Shown one piece after another: positions 1-33,964 of a DNA stretch of 64,000 bases. Every line of letters begins with the position of its first letter. The stretch's first letter is position 1. The stretch is taken from positions 28,278,852 through 28,342,851 of the forward strand of contig NC_080720.1 in the NCBI RefSeq assembly GCF_019097595.1, read 5' to 3'. The notes under the pieces were generated by a model that saw nothing but the letters and a program-made list of their open reading frames with translations, was not told the DNA's origin and ran no database searches. The translations under genes were made by a program, and so were the position numbers. The stretch is from Hemibagrus wyckioides. Lineage: Eukaryota; Chordata; Actinopteri; Siluriformes; Bagridae.

Positions 1-332
1 CATTCTTATGTAGTTAATATGAAGTGAGACTGAATTCTAAACCCTAATCCTATAATACACTGCAGTGTCTTGAGTGTTTAGGATTAAAAGGATACTGGAT
101 TAATTTTCATAGATTTGTGATTTAAGATCTCTAAGCACATCATGGAGTGGTATGGGGAACAATAGGCATCTCATTTAAAGGTTTTTAAACTGCTGTATGA
201 GAAGTGAATCCTCAAAGCCAAACTGTACTGAGCATCCAACACCCTCACGCCAACGCATCCCCATATGTCCAAACCCTCGCCATGCTAGTGCTTTCTCTCT
301 GATTCACACATACCGACTGTTCTTTTGTCCAG

Positions 333-1170
333 ATATCCCGAACTGTATTCCTGCAGCACTTCAGCTGTCTTTTGTTTTTCCCACTAGTCATAATATACAC
401 CGTATTTGGTTCACTCTCTGCAGCTGGGTTGATTCAGGGGCAAATCAACACCACCTTAACTGGATACAGTGAACTGTGCACCTCCTAATGAATAACCTCA
501 TGCTCCTCACTTTTAGCCTTTTCTTTATATGGCCATAAATATCAAAGGTTCTTCCTCATTTCTAGATATATCCATGTGATAATTCTGGGACGGTATAGGA
601 TTGGATGGGATGGAATAAGATTGGATTGGAGTAAATGATGGGTTTTAATTTTTAAGATTTTGGGGGTGGATTGGATAGCATTGGATGGGATTAAGCAGGA
701 CTGTGGGAATGGGATAGAACTCGCCTTTATTTGTCTCACATGCATTACAGCACAGTGAACTTCTTTGCATATCCCATCCTTGGAGGCTGGGGTCAGTGCG
801 CAGGGTCAGCCATGATACAGTGCCCCTGGAGCAGAGAGGGTTAAGGGCCTTGCTCAAGGGCCCAACAGTGACAACTTGGCAACCACCGCCGCCCCATCCC
901 ATGGGATGGGATCGAGACGGATTTCTGCTTCGAATGCCATTAGTCATCATTAGAATTTCATCGATTAAATCTTCATTGTTTTCTGGTGTTCTTGCTTAGA
1001 GCCAAGCTCTGTGGAGCATCTCTAGAGTTAACAGCTTGCTGCATTTGGAGCCAGCAGGAGACAGACAGCCTTTATGAGGAACCCGTTGTTTGTGGGAACT
1101 CCTGCTGTACTGCTTTGACACTTATTTCTTAATTTGTTCCTAATAAACTGTGATGCTTTTGAAGAAGAAA
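333..1170 (+). other. Possible last exon and 3' UTR of an unidentified upstream gene
   Basis: A pyrimidine-rich tract ending in CAG lies at 320-332. It is followed by an open frame of 51 codons from 333 to a TAA at 486-488. The translated segment is strongly hydrophobic near its start (a run rich in F, L, V and I at roughly residues 5-25) and ends in a polar tail with an N-x-T motif, as in the last membrane helix of a membrane protein. A canonical AATAAA at 1142-1147 is followed by a GT-rich stretch, which would close a 3' UTR of about 650 bases that includes a truncated SINE. No start codon or upstream exons lie in the window, and I do not recognise the protein. It could also be a chance open frame. 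Confidence 0.25.
722..893 (-). repeat. tRNA-derived SINE, internally deleted copy
   Basis: This segment matches the fuller SINE at 8991-9223 almost base for base, from its A/T-rich tail (a TTTATTTGTC-type start on the plus strand) to the motif CTTGCTCAAGGGCCCAACAG. After that it lacks most of the tRNA-like head that carries the polymerase III boxes. The element reads on the minus strand and lies inside the proposed 3' UTR of the upstream gene. Confidence 0.7.
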
Positions 1171-2240
1171 AAACGTGCCATTATCAGTTACACGACTCGC
1201 TGTAGAACTGAAGTGTGTTTATTCAGCATTTTTCTTATGTCTCATATATTGAGGATTTGGTTGATGATGACAGCATCTGGTGTAATGCCATTAATGAAAG
1301 CACATACACTGATGCCAGCTTTTTTTTAAAAAAAGTATTTTATCCAACTGTTGATTTGAGCTTTACAGATCTTAACAGCATGACTTAAGGTAAACAGTGC
1401 AAATGTTTGGCTGGAACTACATCATCCAGATCTCACAACTGCTCTTCTCTGTGCTGTTTGCTGCTTGCCTGTGAAAAACCATGCAAATGATTTCCCACCT
1501 AGAGCTTCCGCGTTTGATTACAGATTCAACTGTAGCACTGTAAAGACAGTGACCTTTCAGATAGCCGTCGCATACTTGCATACTCTGCAGTCAACCACCA
1601 TACACTCGCACATTCTATCACACTTTCTCACACACTCTCGCTCTCCCACACACTCTCCCAGACTGCCATGCCCTCTCACACACTCTTGCACACTGGCTTT
1701 GTCTTCCTTCCCCACATCATCATTCTCTCTGTCTCAGTGAGAAACATTCACTCTCACACTCGTGCAAAACCACACATACTCTCATACGCATCATACAATG
1801 TCATATTCTGTCAGTTGTCCTCTCTGTGACATTATCATACTCTCTCACCCTCAATATTATACATTCATGCTCCCACACAGTCTGTCATGCTTTCTCACGC
1901 TCGGTCATGCTCTCATGGACTCTGATTTTTGATAACGCGCTTTGATATGAGATATCAAGTTTGAATTACAGCCTTAATGGCCTCATAGAAAAGATCAGCT
2001 TCATTCTAAGAGGATGTTCCCACATGCACACTACATGCACCGTAACCAGACATGACTGGCGCGTTAATGCAGCTAACACAATGAAGCGATGTATCTGTAT
2101 ACATCATCTACTCTGATGCAACTTTTGGTGTGGAAAATACAGTGCAGACAGTCTCTCATTACTGACCCTGGCCATGCTGTAATACTGTCCATGCTGTAAT
2201 GGCGAACAGTTTGACATTGAGCGCCCTCGTGTCAGGTTAC
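1170..2240. other. Intergenic stretch with imperfect CACTCTC-type simple repeats
   Basis: No gene is supported here. From about 1600 to 1930 the sequence is a degenerate run of CACAC, CTCTC and TCATGCT units, which explains the low-complexity Ser/His/Thr-rich open frame at 1465-1740. The rest looks like ordinary AT-rich intergenic DNA. Confidence 0.5.
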
Positions 2241-2470
2241 AGCAAAGCTGCCAGTGTTGATGTGTCTCTGAGGGGCGGCGCTGAGGGCTTGCTATCGATC
2301 TCTTGGCTTTTGGTTTTCACGAGCGCCGCCGATACAGCGTACACGATATGGAGACGGGAAGAGATAGCTCTTACAGTGATGTAATGCTTGGAGAATCAGC
2401 TTTGAAGGCGCCTTATGAGTTGTAAGGGAAGTGGTTATTGAATCATCTCTCAGAAGGAAATGTGGTTTGG
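2240..2470 (+). promoter_or_regulatory. rhbdf2: Probable rhbdf2 promoter edge and non-coding first exon
   Basis: About 500 bases before the rhbdf2 start codon the composition becomes GC-richer, with a GC-box-like GGGGCGGCG at 2272-2280 and several CpGs. The stretch ends in a strong splice donor (TTTGG followed by GTAAGTGC, with GT at 2471-2472). The first coding exon opens at a splice acceptor (AG at 2955-2956) 18 bases before the ATG, so an upstream non-coding exon must exist, and this is the best candidate. The transcription start is not determined. Confidence 0.4.
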
Positions 2471-2974
2471 GTAAGTGCTTCTGGCGGTTTTTGCAATTAG
2501 ACAAACGCCTGCTAAAGCTTTTATACAGCGTGCTGCTTTAATTAATCTAATTGATAGTTGTTTTTTTTTAACATACAGTATATAATAAAACTGAATATGG
2601 TTGGCAGGTTCGTTAGCAAGGACGATAAACTCGTATGTATGAAATTTTGTTCACACATGACTTGCAGGAAGTTTCTGTTTTATAAAACTTTTCCTTCTTT
2701 TTCTCATGCAAATTTCACACAGGTACTTAAACTGTGACTACTGTGGTATTGGCAGAATATAAAAGCTTTTAACTCACATTATCATCATTATGTCTCAGTC
2801 TGGTTCCTCTCAAAGTTTCTCCCACTTGTAACGTGCTTAATAGGAATCATTGTCTGGGTGTCTGTGAAGCTGCTCTGTGACGAAGCCAGTTGTCTTTGTT
2901 AATAGCCTTTTCGCACTGAATAATGCCCTTCTTTTTTTTATCTCTTGCTTTTAAAGGAGGAAAAAGAAACCAAG

Positions 2975-16109
<13,135 letters not shown>

Positions 16110-18417
16110 GACTAGAGCGGTTTTGCTCATTCGCTAGCCAGAGGACAGATGGTTTGCTGCCGCTGTGGTGTATGCAAATCCTTGCCACTACAATGTTGAC
16201 CGTGTGGTGCTCTGGCAATCCTGTGACCATGCTACTGCAGTAATGCAAGGTGATGCGTCTCTAGAAGCCAAATACTGCAAAAGAAGGTCCCGGGGGATTA
16301 CGGAAGCCAACTTACTATACAAATTATTCATGCGCCACTGGTGGTACTGCTGAAGTTTTGGGGCATTATCAAGTCAGAGAAACGGTGATGTGTGGAGAAC
16401 TTGTATTGCGGGAGGTTTTGTTATGATCTTTGTACGACTGATGCACACATTTCTTATTGACACTAAATACTACATCAGGGTATGCCCTGGTCAACCTTGC
16501 TTTAAACTATTATTGTTTTATTTGAGTGCCATGTTATTACACTATAGAACACTGTAGCGGGTAAAGAATTATGCCTGTGTCTATTTTACCTAACCTATGT
16601 TGACTCAAATAAGGCTGGTGTCGCATTAATTATATGAGGTGTGAATACATCCTGGATTGGCTACCAGTCCATACACTCATTCGGAGTTATGGACATGATC
16701 ACGTGGAGAACATGTGAAACTAAACCCAAGCTCAGGGTCCATGTGGGGAACCTGGAGGTGTGAGGCAACAGCACTACCCCCTGCACTGCCATTCTGTTGG
16801 TGTTGCTTTCTAAACCAAATACACTTTTCTTGCCACTGGGATAGTGCTCGCACGTCTTTTGTTCTAGTGTACCTTACCCTAAGACCTAATTAAAGGTACA
16901 AGACTGGTCCTTTGAGGTCCAGTTATGTTTCGGAAATTGTTTTAAAGGTTCGGTGCATTTACGTCATTATGTAAAAGGTACAGAAGATGAACCCTTGAGG
17001 GTACAACCTCAGTGAAAAGGAAAGGTGCAGTTTTTCTTTTTATGCCTTCCTTCCTTGTTTGTCATCCAGAGATGATTCTTACATCTTCGTATACAGGAAC
17101 ACAAAGCCTAATTTTTTTGGCTAAGGTCTGTTCATCCATCTGTTTATCTATCTGAGATACTTGTTGATATGATAGGTCAAGAACGAGGAGTTTGAAGGTG
17201 TGTGATCTTTCGGGGATATTTCCTCAGGTTTTGATAATATTGGCTTTACATTTCACATAATAATTTACAATATAATTTGCCTTGTATTATCAGAACCACT
17301 TGTACCACAGCACTGTTGAATTCTCCATTCTGATTGGTCAGAAGGTGTTGATTTCTTTCACAGCACGACTCCCAGTAGTTTCAGCTGCGATGTTTAAATC
17401 AACATGCTTGTTCTAATGTTATTGTTTCCATAATAACTACTTACACAGGGACTTTGATGGACACTCCTCATAAATGTATTTAACAAAGGAGACTATTATT
17501 TAACGCTTTTGGAAGGAGTCTCCAGTGTTGGCGCGTTGTACCAGTTAAAGCCGTTCCTTTACGTTTTCTCGCATGTTTTCAGGATTTGCTGTTTTTTAGT
17601 TAACTTTCATAGAGAGACGAAAGAGAGGTAGGCGAGGGAACAACTGCTGTTATAACTTCGTGGTTACAAAAATTTTTGTTCCACAACCTTAAATACGGCT
17701 ATAACGGTACCACTTTTTGATTTGTTATAAATAAATCACTGTTAGGATAAGCGAATTGCTGTGGTATAAGTAGAATAAAACACTTCAGGGTGTGGTATTG
17801 GAAAATGATCACCTTCAGTGTGGTACCACCACATGATTGATTATTTTATTAGAATTTCACTAAACTTAAAACAATTCATTTCTCATAATGAGGAACAGTG
17901 ATGTTATGATATGAGGCATTCTTATCTCTTAATGTTCTTTATGAAATTTAGCCATCTTAGAGTTTTACAGTTTTACATTCTCACCCATGTCTACTGATGA
18001 GACGTTGCGTCCTCGCTATGTGTCTGTCTCGTAGAAGAGAAAATATAGCCTGGAAGTGATGATCTGTTCAATCACCAGCGCAATGCAGCAAAGCTGGACA
18101 TATGAGGACACAAGACTCAGTGCCATTTCTCTGCCATGCACAACGCTGTACATGAGATGTTCTAGCTCGTGTCATACAGGTTACTGATTTGAGAGGACCA
18201 AATAATGGTACATCCCGCTCGTGGCCTGTGATGCAGCACTTGCTTTTCCTGGATGGACTCGAACGTTTACATAACTGCGTTTCAAATAACCGAATGTATT
18301 GTTTTATCACTTTTGTATGTTTTAAAATCAAACTGCTATTACATTTCTGGTTGAAATCATTTTTCTACTTTAATAATAATAAAAAATGGTACTGTGCCTT
18401 ATAAATGTATAAATAAA
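16110..18417 (+). other. rhbdf2: Probable rhbdf2 3' UTR and candidate polyadenylation signals
   Basis: After the TAA at 16107-16109 there is no further coding signal. Canonical AATAAA hexamers lie at 18378-18383 and 18412-18417. If used, the 3' UTR would be about 2.3 kb. It includes decayed interspersed repeats (for example 16640-16795 and 17300-17830). Which hexamer is used cannot be decided here. Confidence 0.35.
17300..17830. repeat. Dispersed MITE-like repeat (GGAAGGAGTCTCCAG family)
   Basis: The segment includes CTGATTGGTCAGAAGGTGTTG and GGAAGGAGTCTCCAGT (about 17511). Related pieces occur at 13551-13760 (plus) and, reverse-complemented, at 47941-47965 and 28799-28817, where the shared core extends to TTTATGGAAGGAGTCTCCAG or a diverged form. 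It looks like a non-autonomous transposon family, but its ends are not clear. Confidence 0.4.
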
Positions 18418-18825
18418 AAGGGACTGGATGATCTTTACCAATTGTTTTTTGATAATCTAAATGTAATGTTGTGCATTAAATGTTCTGGACCAAACTTTAT
18501 TTTATCGTTTGGTTTGAGTTACTTTTTCCGTTATATTTATATGAACAACCAAACAGGAAGTTTTCTTAAAATAAATATTATAATGTCATTATAATAATTT
18601 CCTGGTTTGCATATTTGATAGACGAGTATAAATTCTATTGTAGCACGTTGGGGCATTTAACTTGAGGAATGTAGAGCTGGAAATAAAATCTTATTATTTG
18701 GTCAGTTTTATTATATCAAATGGTTTAAAACCTTCACTATGTAAATAAAGGCCGTGAAACACTTTTAGTCAGGAAAAGGGTGTGTAAGTGTAGAGTGTTG
18801 GAAATTCTCATCATCCACACACCTC

Positions 18826-19297
18826 ACTATATTGCCAAAAGTTTTGGGACGTCTGCCTTTACATGCACTTGAATGGAGTTGGCCTGCCCTTTGCAGCTAT
18901 AACAGCTTCAACTCTTCTGGGAAGGCTTTCCACAAGGTTTAGGAGTGTGTTTATGGAAATTTTTGTCCATTCCTCTAGAAGCGCATTTGTGAGGTCAGGC
19001 ACTGATGTTGGACGAGAAGGTCTGGCTCGCAGTCGCCGCTCTAATTCATCCCAAAGGTGTTCTATGGGGTTGAGGTCAGGATAGTCAAGTTCCTCCACAC
19101 CAAACTCGCTCATCCATGTCTTTATGGACCTTGCTTTGTGCACTGGTGTGCAGTCATGTTGGAGCGGGAAGGGGTCATGAAATGACTTGGTATGCTGAAG
19201 CATTATGAGATGCTTTCACTGGAACTAAGGGGCCAAGGCAAACCCCTGAATTCAATGATTTGTAGGGTTGTCCCAAAACGTTTGGCAATATAGTGTA
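18826..19297 (-). mobile_element. Tc1/mariner family A remnant with C-terminal transposase half
   Basis: The ends are near-perfect inverted repeats (CACTATATTGCCAAAAGTTT on the left and its complement at about 19270-19297). The minus-strand frame at 18859-19203 encodes the C-terminal half of a Tc1-like DDE transposase, with QHDCTPVHKARS around one catalytic Asp and LNPIEHLWDELERRL around the last acidic residue. The N-terminal DNA-binding half is missing, and a small deletion lies just before LNPIEH. It is a non-autonomous relic between rhbdf2 and aanat. Confidence 0.85.
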
Positions 19298-19299
19298 CA

Positions 19300-20520
19300 T
19301 ATTCTCTGGTTTTCTTACCGAGGGTGAAAGTGTACTAGAGGTGCTTAGGTTTAATAATAGAAAGGTATCGGTAACTTGTAATGTGTTCATTTGGTCACTA
19401 TTCCACAAAATTAAAACTAGTGCAGCAAAAATAATGAAAAATCTTTTCTTTATTAATTTTTCTATTTACAAAACATGTACAAAATCAAAGATGTCTTGAT
19501 TCAAGACTCCACAGAGGCAAAGGTGGTGGATGTGTACTGCAACAGTTATATCCAAAATAATTAAGGGGGGGGGGGGATAAATATCGGACGCATTTAACTT
19601 GACCTTTTGAATAATGGATTCAAAACCCGTTCCTTGTACGGGTTTTTGGAACCAAAACCTGCCTGTAACGCTGTCTAATGCAGATCAAGCCGCCTCCACC
19701 TTAGCAACAGTTAATCGCTGTGGCTAAATATGCCTTTGCTGTGTTCAGTCCTCATGTGTCCTTCCAAGCAAAGAATTTCTCTGGTTAACTTTTAAATGCA
19801 AGTGACTTTTGTTCCATAAAATCGTTTCAGATGTGTGGAAAAAATTCTAAGCAGATTCCTCAGGGTCTATATTATCTTTCAGACCACTCCATCCTTCATA
19901 GAAAGCTAGCTGAACAGGATCGTTCTCTGTGTCCGATTAGAAGAGAGTACAGTAGCAGGATGTCAGGTCAATGCTGCTTTAATGCTTTTACAAAACAAAC
20001 ATCTAGAGCAACCACAAAGACACTCAACGACAAGGCTGAAATATCGCCACATACGACTTAAAACTTCACATATACACCATATAGACAGGGTGATATGACC
20101 ATACACTACTGATATGGTGGTATATTTCTGAGAGTCTCTAACACTGACTGCATTGTTATTTGTTATGCTCTGTTTTGAGGGGGGGGGGGGTTTCAGCTAT
20201 CAAGCTTATTCTGGCTGTTTGTTTGTTAAACTATACACCACAATGTAATATTTCTACCATATCATCCACCCCTAAAACCATGTCATTCCACATGGTGTGT
20301 TCCTCTACCTACCACCGTTGCCTCCTTTCTGATACTGAACAGGTTACGTTAAAAAAAAAAACATAATAGAAAAATAAAGCAAAAGTGCTCCAGTGAGATA
20401 CACAACATTTGTCAATGACAAGAACATGAATAACGCCTTGTGGATCATATGGATATGGAATAAAGACAAAAACTGTATCAACATGAATCCAGGTGTTACA
20501 CAGGTGAAACATGCCGATGG
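19300..20520. other. rhbdf2-aanat intergenic spacer
   Basis: No gene is supported. Visible items are a G run near 19564-19577, another near 20177-20190, and a perfect 9-base inverted repeat with a 7-base loop (AAAACCCGT, 19622-19630, with ACGGGTTTT, 19638-19646). Confidence 0.5.
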
Positions 20521-20524
20521 ATGG

Positions 20525-20530
20525 TTTATT
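20525..20530 (-). terminator. aanat: Candidate aanat polyadenylation signal
   Basis: TTTATT on the plus strand gives AATAAA on the minus strand, 195 bases downstream of the aanat stop codon. Confidence 0.4.
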
Positions 20531-20724
20531 TCTTTTCATTCCCTCCTTTAATTATTATTTTTTTTAAATCAAATTCCCATTTACAAATGTGGACAAACAC
20601 CTAGACACCACAGACGGAAGCTATACTCGAAGCAGAAGCTGTGACAAAACCTCCCCGCCAGAATAAGCCTCTCACTCCACCCTGCTTTGGCATCTGGGGT
20701 AACGAAAGGAGTAACTGCGTCAAC

Positions 20725-23876
<3,152 letters not shown>

Positions 23877-23879
23877 TTA

Positions 23880-24260
23880 CTCTCCAGCAAGCCTACCTAC
23901 CCTTATAAGCTTTTTTTTTTGACCGTGCTATTAAGTGTTGTGTCCAGCAAGAGCGCGTGACCGTCCCGAGCGCCGCGCGTGTGGAAAGTGACCAGCGGTG
24001 CGGCGCGTGCGAGCGCATTTATAGCATCAGCCGCTTAAACGGCGTTAGTCACCGCTAATAGATGGCTTATGCTTGATGGCGATTTTAATTCCCACTGGGC
24101 TGCTTTTGTTTCAGCTGTGCGCGTTGGACATGCAATTAAACCCGAATAGCATTCATTCATTCATATCATCATTCATAATAAAGTGGTATTTTTTGTTACC
24201 GTTATGCTTTTCTGAATGGGAGAGCGCGTGAACACTGGGACGTGACGTCCCCTGGCAAGG
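23880..24260 (-). promoter_or_regulatory. aanat: aanat upstream region with CpG-rich patch and CRE-like site
   Basis: Upstream of the minus-strand ATG (23867) lies a CpG-rich patch (about 23950-24015) with several CGTG cores. Further out is a CRE-like TGACGTCC at 24243-24250, one mismatch from the palindromic cAMP response element. cAMP control of AANAT is well established. A TTATAAG-like motif at 23903-23909 is too near the ATG to be a convincing TATA box. Confidence 0.35.
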
Positions 24261-25079
24261 CTAATTGCATAAGGCTGGCCATTTTCAGCTCCTCTAAGCT
24301 TTCTTGCTATTAATAAAACTGATCTCTTAACACATGGTACGTTTCATAAATCCTCCAAGTGTTCGCTATGGTGGAAAATATTCATATTATTCTAAACATA
24401 TTTAGTCATTTGAGATACATGTGTGTTGGTGTAGGCTTTCATTTTCATCCCTTTCATCCATTCATTAGTCTGCAGATGTTCCAGGGTGTGGTGCTTAGAG
24501 CTAGCATGTGAGAGATTTAGGAGATGGATGAGGATTAGTGTGCACTTAGTGTCCACAAAGGACCTATTGATGCCAAGCTCTCTATAGGCGTACATATACA
24601 CCAACCAACCATAACATTTCAACCAATGAGAGTTGTAGTGAATAGCTTGGATTGTCTTGTTAAAGTGGCACCTGCCATAGGGTGGGATATTTTGGTAGCA
24701 GCTGAACATTCAGTTCATGAATTTGATGTGTGAGAAGCAGGAAAATGGGCAAATGCAAGGACCTGGGTGATTTTGACCAAAGGGCCAAATTTGTGATGGC
24801 TAGATGACCGGGTCAGAGCTGTTCCAAAAAAGCATGTCTTGAGGGGTGTTCACAATATGCAGTGATTAGTACCTACCAAAACTGCACCAAGGAAGGACAA
24901 CCAGTGAACTGACAACAGGATCATGGGCACCCACAGCTTACTGATGCATGTGTCAATGATGATTTTTTCTTTTCACATCATGTGGATGGCTGCATAGTGC
25001 ATTGAAGAAGACAAGCCTGTGGAGGCAGTTTGATTCTCTGGGCAATGTTCTGCTGGGAAACCTTGGGCCTTGGGTCTTA

Positions 25080-25081
<2 letters not shown>

Positions 25082-25137
<56 letters not shown>
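25082..25137. repeat. (TA)n microsatellite inside the family B relic
   Basis: About 28 TA units between two pieces of the degraded transposase; it replaces a short part of the transposase sequence. Confidence 0.95.
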
Positions 25138-25142
<5 letters not shown>

Positions 25143-25183
25143 CAAAGTTGCAGACCATGTACATTCCTTCATGACAAGTACTC

Positions 25184-25751
25184 TACATTGCCAAAATTTT
25201 GGGACACCCCTCCATACCATTGAATTCATTTTCAGGGGTTACGGCTTGGCCCCTTAGTTCCAATGAAAGGAACTCTTAATGCTTTAGCTTCATACCAAGA
25301 CATTTTGGACAATTTCATGCTCCCAACTTTGTGGGAACAGTTTGGGGATGACCCCTTTCTGTTCCAACATGACTGCACACCAGTGCACAAAGCAAGGTCC
25401 ATAAAGACATGGATGAGTGAGTTTGGTGTGGAGGAACTTGACTGTCCTGCACAGAGTCCTTACCTCAACCCGACAGAACACCTTTGGAATGAATTAGAGC
25501 AGAGACTGTGAGACAGGCCTTCCAGTCAAGCATCAGTGCCTGACCTCACAAATGGACTTCTAGAGGAATGGTCAAAAATTCCCATAAACACACTCCTAAA
25601 CCTTGTGGAAAGCCTTTCCAGAAGATTTTTAAGCTGTTATAGTCGCAAAGGGTGGGCCAATTCCATATTATATTCATGTGCATGTAACGGTCAAAATGTA
25701 GATGTAGATGACATGTAGATGTCAAAAAATTTTTGGCAACATATAGTGTAT
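25184..25751 (+). mobile_element. Tc1/mariner family A element nested in family B
   Basis: The ends are imperfect inverted repeats (TACATTGCCAAAATTTTGGG on the left; TTTTTGGCAACATATAGTG on the right). The plus-strand frame 25263-25511 encodes the C-terminal half of a DDE transposase with QHDCTPVHKARS and NPTEHLWNELEQRL, and the following sequence reads LLEEWSKIPINTLLNLVESL. It belongs to the family of the elements at 18826-19297 and 63921 onward. Confidence 0.85.
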
Positions 25752-26663
25752 ATTTCCTTTTAGCAGTGGCCTCTTTCACCAGGACAATGCTCCTAGCCAC
25801 ACCGCAAAAATTGTTCAGAAATGGTTTGAGGAACATGACAAAGAGTTCAGTGTTGACTCGGCCTCCAAATTCTCCTGATATCAATTTGATGTGTAGTTGT
25901 GCGGGATAAACAAGTCCAATCCATGGAGGCCTCACCTTGTAACTTACTTAAAGCTCTTAAAGAATCTACTGCTAATGTCTTAGTGCTAAATATCACCGCT
26001 TCAGAGGTCTTGTGGAGGACATTGACTTAACTAGTCAGAGGTGTTTTGGTGGCTGGTCAGTGTTCTTATGTATATGTATTATAAATATATAGGTTATTAG
26101 TCATTACGGTTTTATAACCTTATGAAAACAGTCAAAGCATATGTCACTTCTTCATGTTTTATGCAGACTTCACCCTTGCCCAAATCCGAAAAGTAATGGC
26201 AATATCTAGTATTTCCTTGATATTGGTATTGTTACCTATAAATTTGTATCTTGCTTATATATCAGCTTTAAACTGTACAACAATATATTGTATTTATGTA
26301 AATGAAGAAGCATTCAGGTTCCCCCAAAGGACAGATTATTCAGAATTTATTCTATAGTCATTAGAAAACTAGACCTTTCAAGGTGTTTTATCATCTGTAT
26401 GTTGTTCAGTACTAACCCCACACCAACAGGTGGCAGTACAGCATCAAGCTCTACCTCGGTTTCCTTTAGGAACAAAATGGAAACATAAATGAATAAACAT
26501 ATAAACGTGTTAACACCGTAAAATGTACAATTACGGGAAAAAAATGTATGGCACACTTTCTGTCCTAGAAATAAGATTTAAGGTGGATATGTATACAACT
26601 GATCCATTTAACTAAAAAAACAAAAACAAATTGAACTTCGAATCTGTTTCTCACCTCTACTAT

Positions 26664-27105
26664 ACACTGATCAGGCATAACATTATGACCACCTTCATAA
26701 TATTGTGTTGGTCCCCCCCCTTGTTGCTGCCAAAACAACCCTTACCCGTCGAGGCATGGATTCCACTAGATCCCTGAAGGTGTGCTGTCATATCTGGCAC
26801 CGAGATGTTAGCAGCAGATCCTTTAAAGGATACTTACAGGGTACTTTTGATAGATACTGACCACTGCAGACCGGGAACACCACCCAAGAGCTGCAGTTTT
26901 GGAGATGCTCTGATCCAGTCTTCTAGCCATCACAATTTGGCCCTTGTCAAACTTCCTGCTTCTAACACATCAACTGTGAGGACAAAATGTTCACTTGCTG
27001 CCTAATATATCCCACCCACTAACAGGTACCATGATGAGGAGATCATCAGGTGTTACTCACTTCACCTCTCTGTGCTCATAATGTTATGCCTGACTGGTCT
27101 ATGCA
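26664..27105 (-). mobile_element. Tc1 family B deletion derivative (minus orientation)
   Basis: It starts ACACTGATCAGGCATAACAT and ends with the complementary terminal repeat (CATAATGTTATGCCTGACTG, about 27077-27096). Inside it, in reverse, is the N-terminal part of the family B transposase (helix-turn-helix region). The catalytic domain is missing. Confidence 0.8.
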
Positions 27106-27352
27106 CATGGGTTTTTCCCTTTTTAGGCAAGACCAGGTAAAAGATATTTGAAGTCAAATAAAAATAAAAAGATTCTATTTGCTTGTAGCAAACAAAACAA
27201 ATAAGAAACAAATATCAGAGAAGCAAAAAATGTCCATAAAACCTCAGGTAGCTCTGTCTCGTCTTTCGTTTATTAACCAAATTAGATCAGATTACATATT
27301 TACTGTCTAAAAACAGTAAATGACAGTCAAATACAGTTGTGTTAAAAATCCT
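27106..27352 (-). repeat. Repeat arm shared in inverted orientation with 50633-50865
   Basis: The reverse complement of this stretch aligns closely to 50633-50865, for example around AATATGTAATCTGATC, ACAGAGCTACCTGA and TTTTATGGACATTT. In both places it directly adjoins a family B Tc1 derivative, so the repeated unit is larger than the transposon. Confidence 0.75.
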
Positions 27353-27456
27353 TACGCTTGCCCATTTCTCCTGCTTCTAACACATCAACACTGAGGACAA
27401 AATGTTCACCTGCTGCTTAATATATCCCACCCACTAACAGGTACCATGATGAGGTT
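27353..27456 (-). mobile_element. Short fragment of Tc1 family B
   Basis: It repeats the sequence found at about 26955-27045 (TTCTAACACATCAAC, CTGAGGACAAAATGTTCACC, TATCCCACCCACTAACAGG). It is a second partial copy just outside the repeat arm. Confidence 0.7.
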
Positions 27457-27544
27457 TTTTTGATTTATTAAAAGTAAAATAAAATTATGATTTTATTTCA
27501 TTTTATTGCTATTACACACCCTTACTTATCAATTAACGTCACTA

Positions 27545-27545
<1 letters not shown>

Positions 27546-27580
<35 letters not shown>

Positions 27581-27612
27581 TGTTATTATTAGTAGTAGTA
27601 GTAGTAGTAGTA
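27546..27612. repeat. (AAT)n followed by (TAG)n microsatellite
   Basis: About 11 AAT units and then about 7 TAG units, roughly 220 bases upstream of the carrier gene start codon. Confidence 0.9.
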
Positions 27613-27834
27613 TAAATGATTAAATACGCCTTTAAGTGAACACTTCAATTGCGCCCTTCCTGGTTCCTTGGAGGATGAAACTAAGGAAACAAGAGGCATC
27701 CCTCATTATATTCATGTCTTCGCACAGTCATGTCCAATGCGCTTTCTGGGAGGCGCCCAACATCACATCACCGTCTCCAGGTGATCCCTCTGATGTGTGA
27801 TCTCCAGACTGCTGCTGTAGTTGGAGGCTAGAAC

Positions 27835-33964
<6,130 letters not shown>

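Larger units (their letters stand above)
24590..26070 (+). mobile_element. Tc1/mariner family B relic, near full length, interrupted by a family A insertion
   Basis: It begins near the CCATAACATTT-type terminal repeat (about 24608) and covers a degraded transposase reading from a GGCAAATGCAAGGACCT start region. A middle segment (TGGGCAATGTTCTGCTGGG, about 25038) is followed by the C-terminal part after 25755 (CACCAGGACAATGCTCCTAG; AAATGGTTTGAGGAACATGA). The C-terminal part reads as HQDNAPSHTAKIVQKWFEEH before frame breaks. The segments before 25180 and after 25752 belong to one transposase and are split by the family A element. Stops and frameshifts make it inactive. Confidence 0.8.

Noticed and set aside
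1465..1740. 91-residue Ser/His/Thr-rich frame
   Set aside because: Simple CACTCTC-type repeats; no domain.
23899..23911. TTATAAG as a TATA box for aanat
   Set aside because: It is only about 35-42 bases upstream of the ATG, which would leave almost no 5' UTR.
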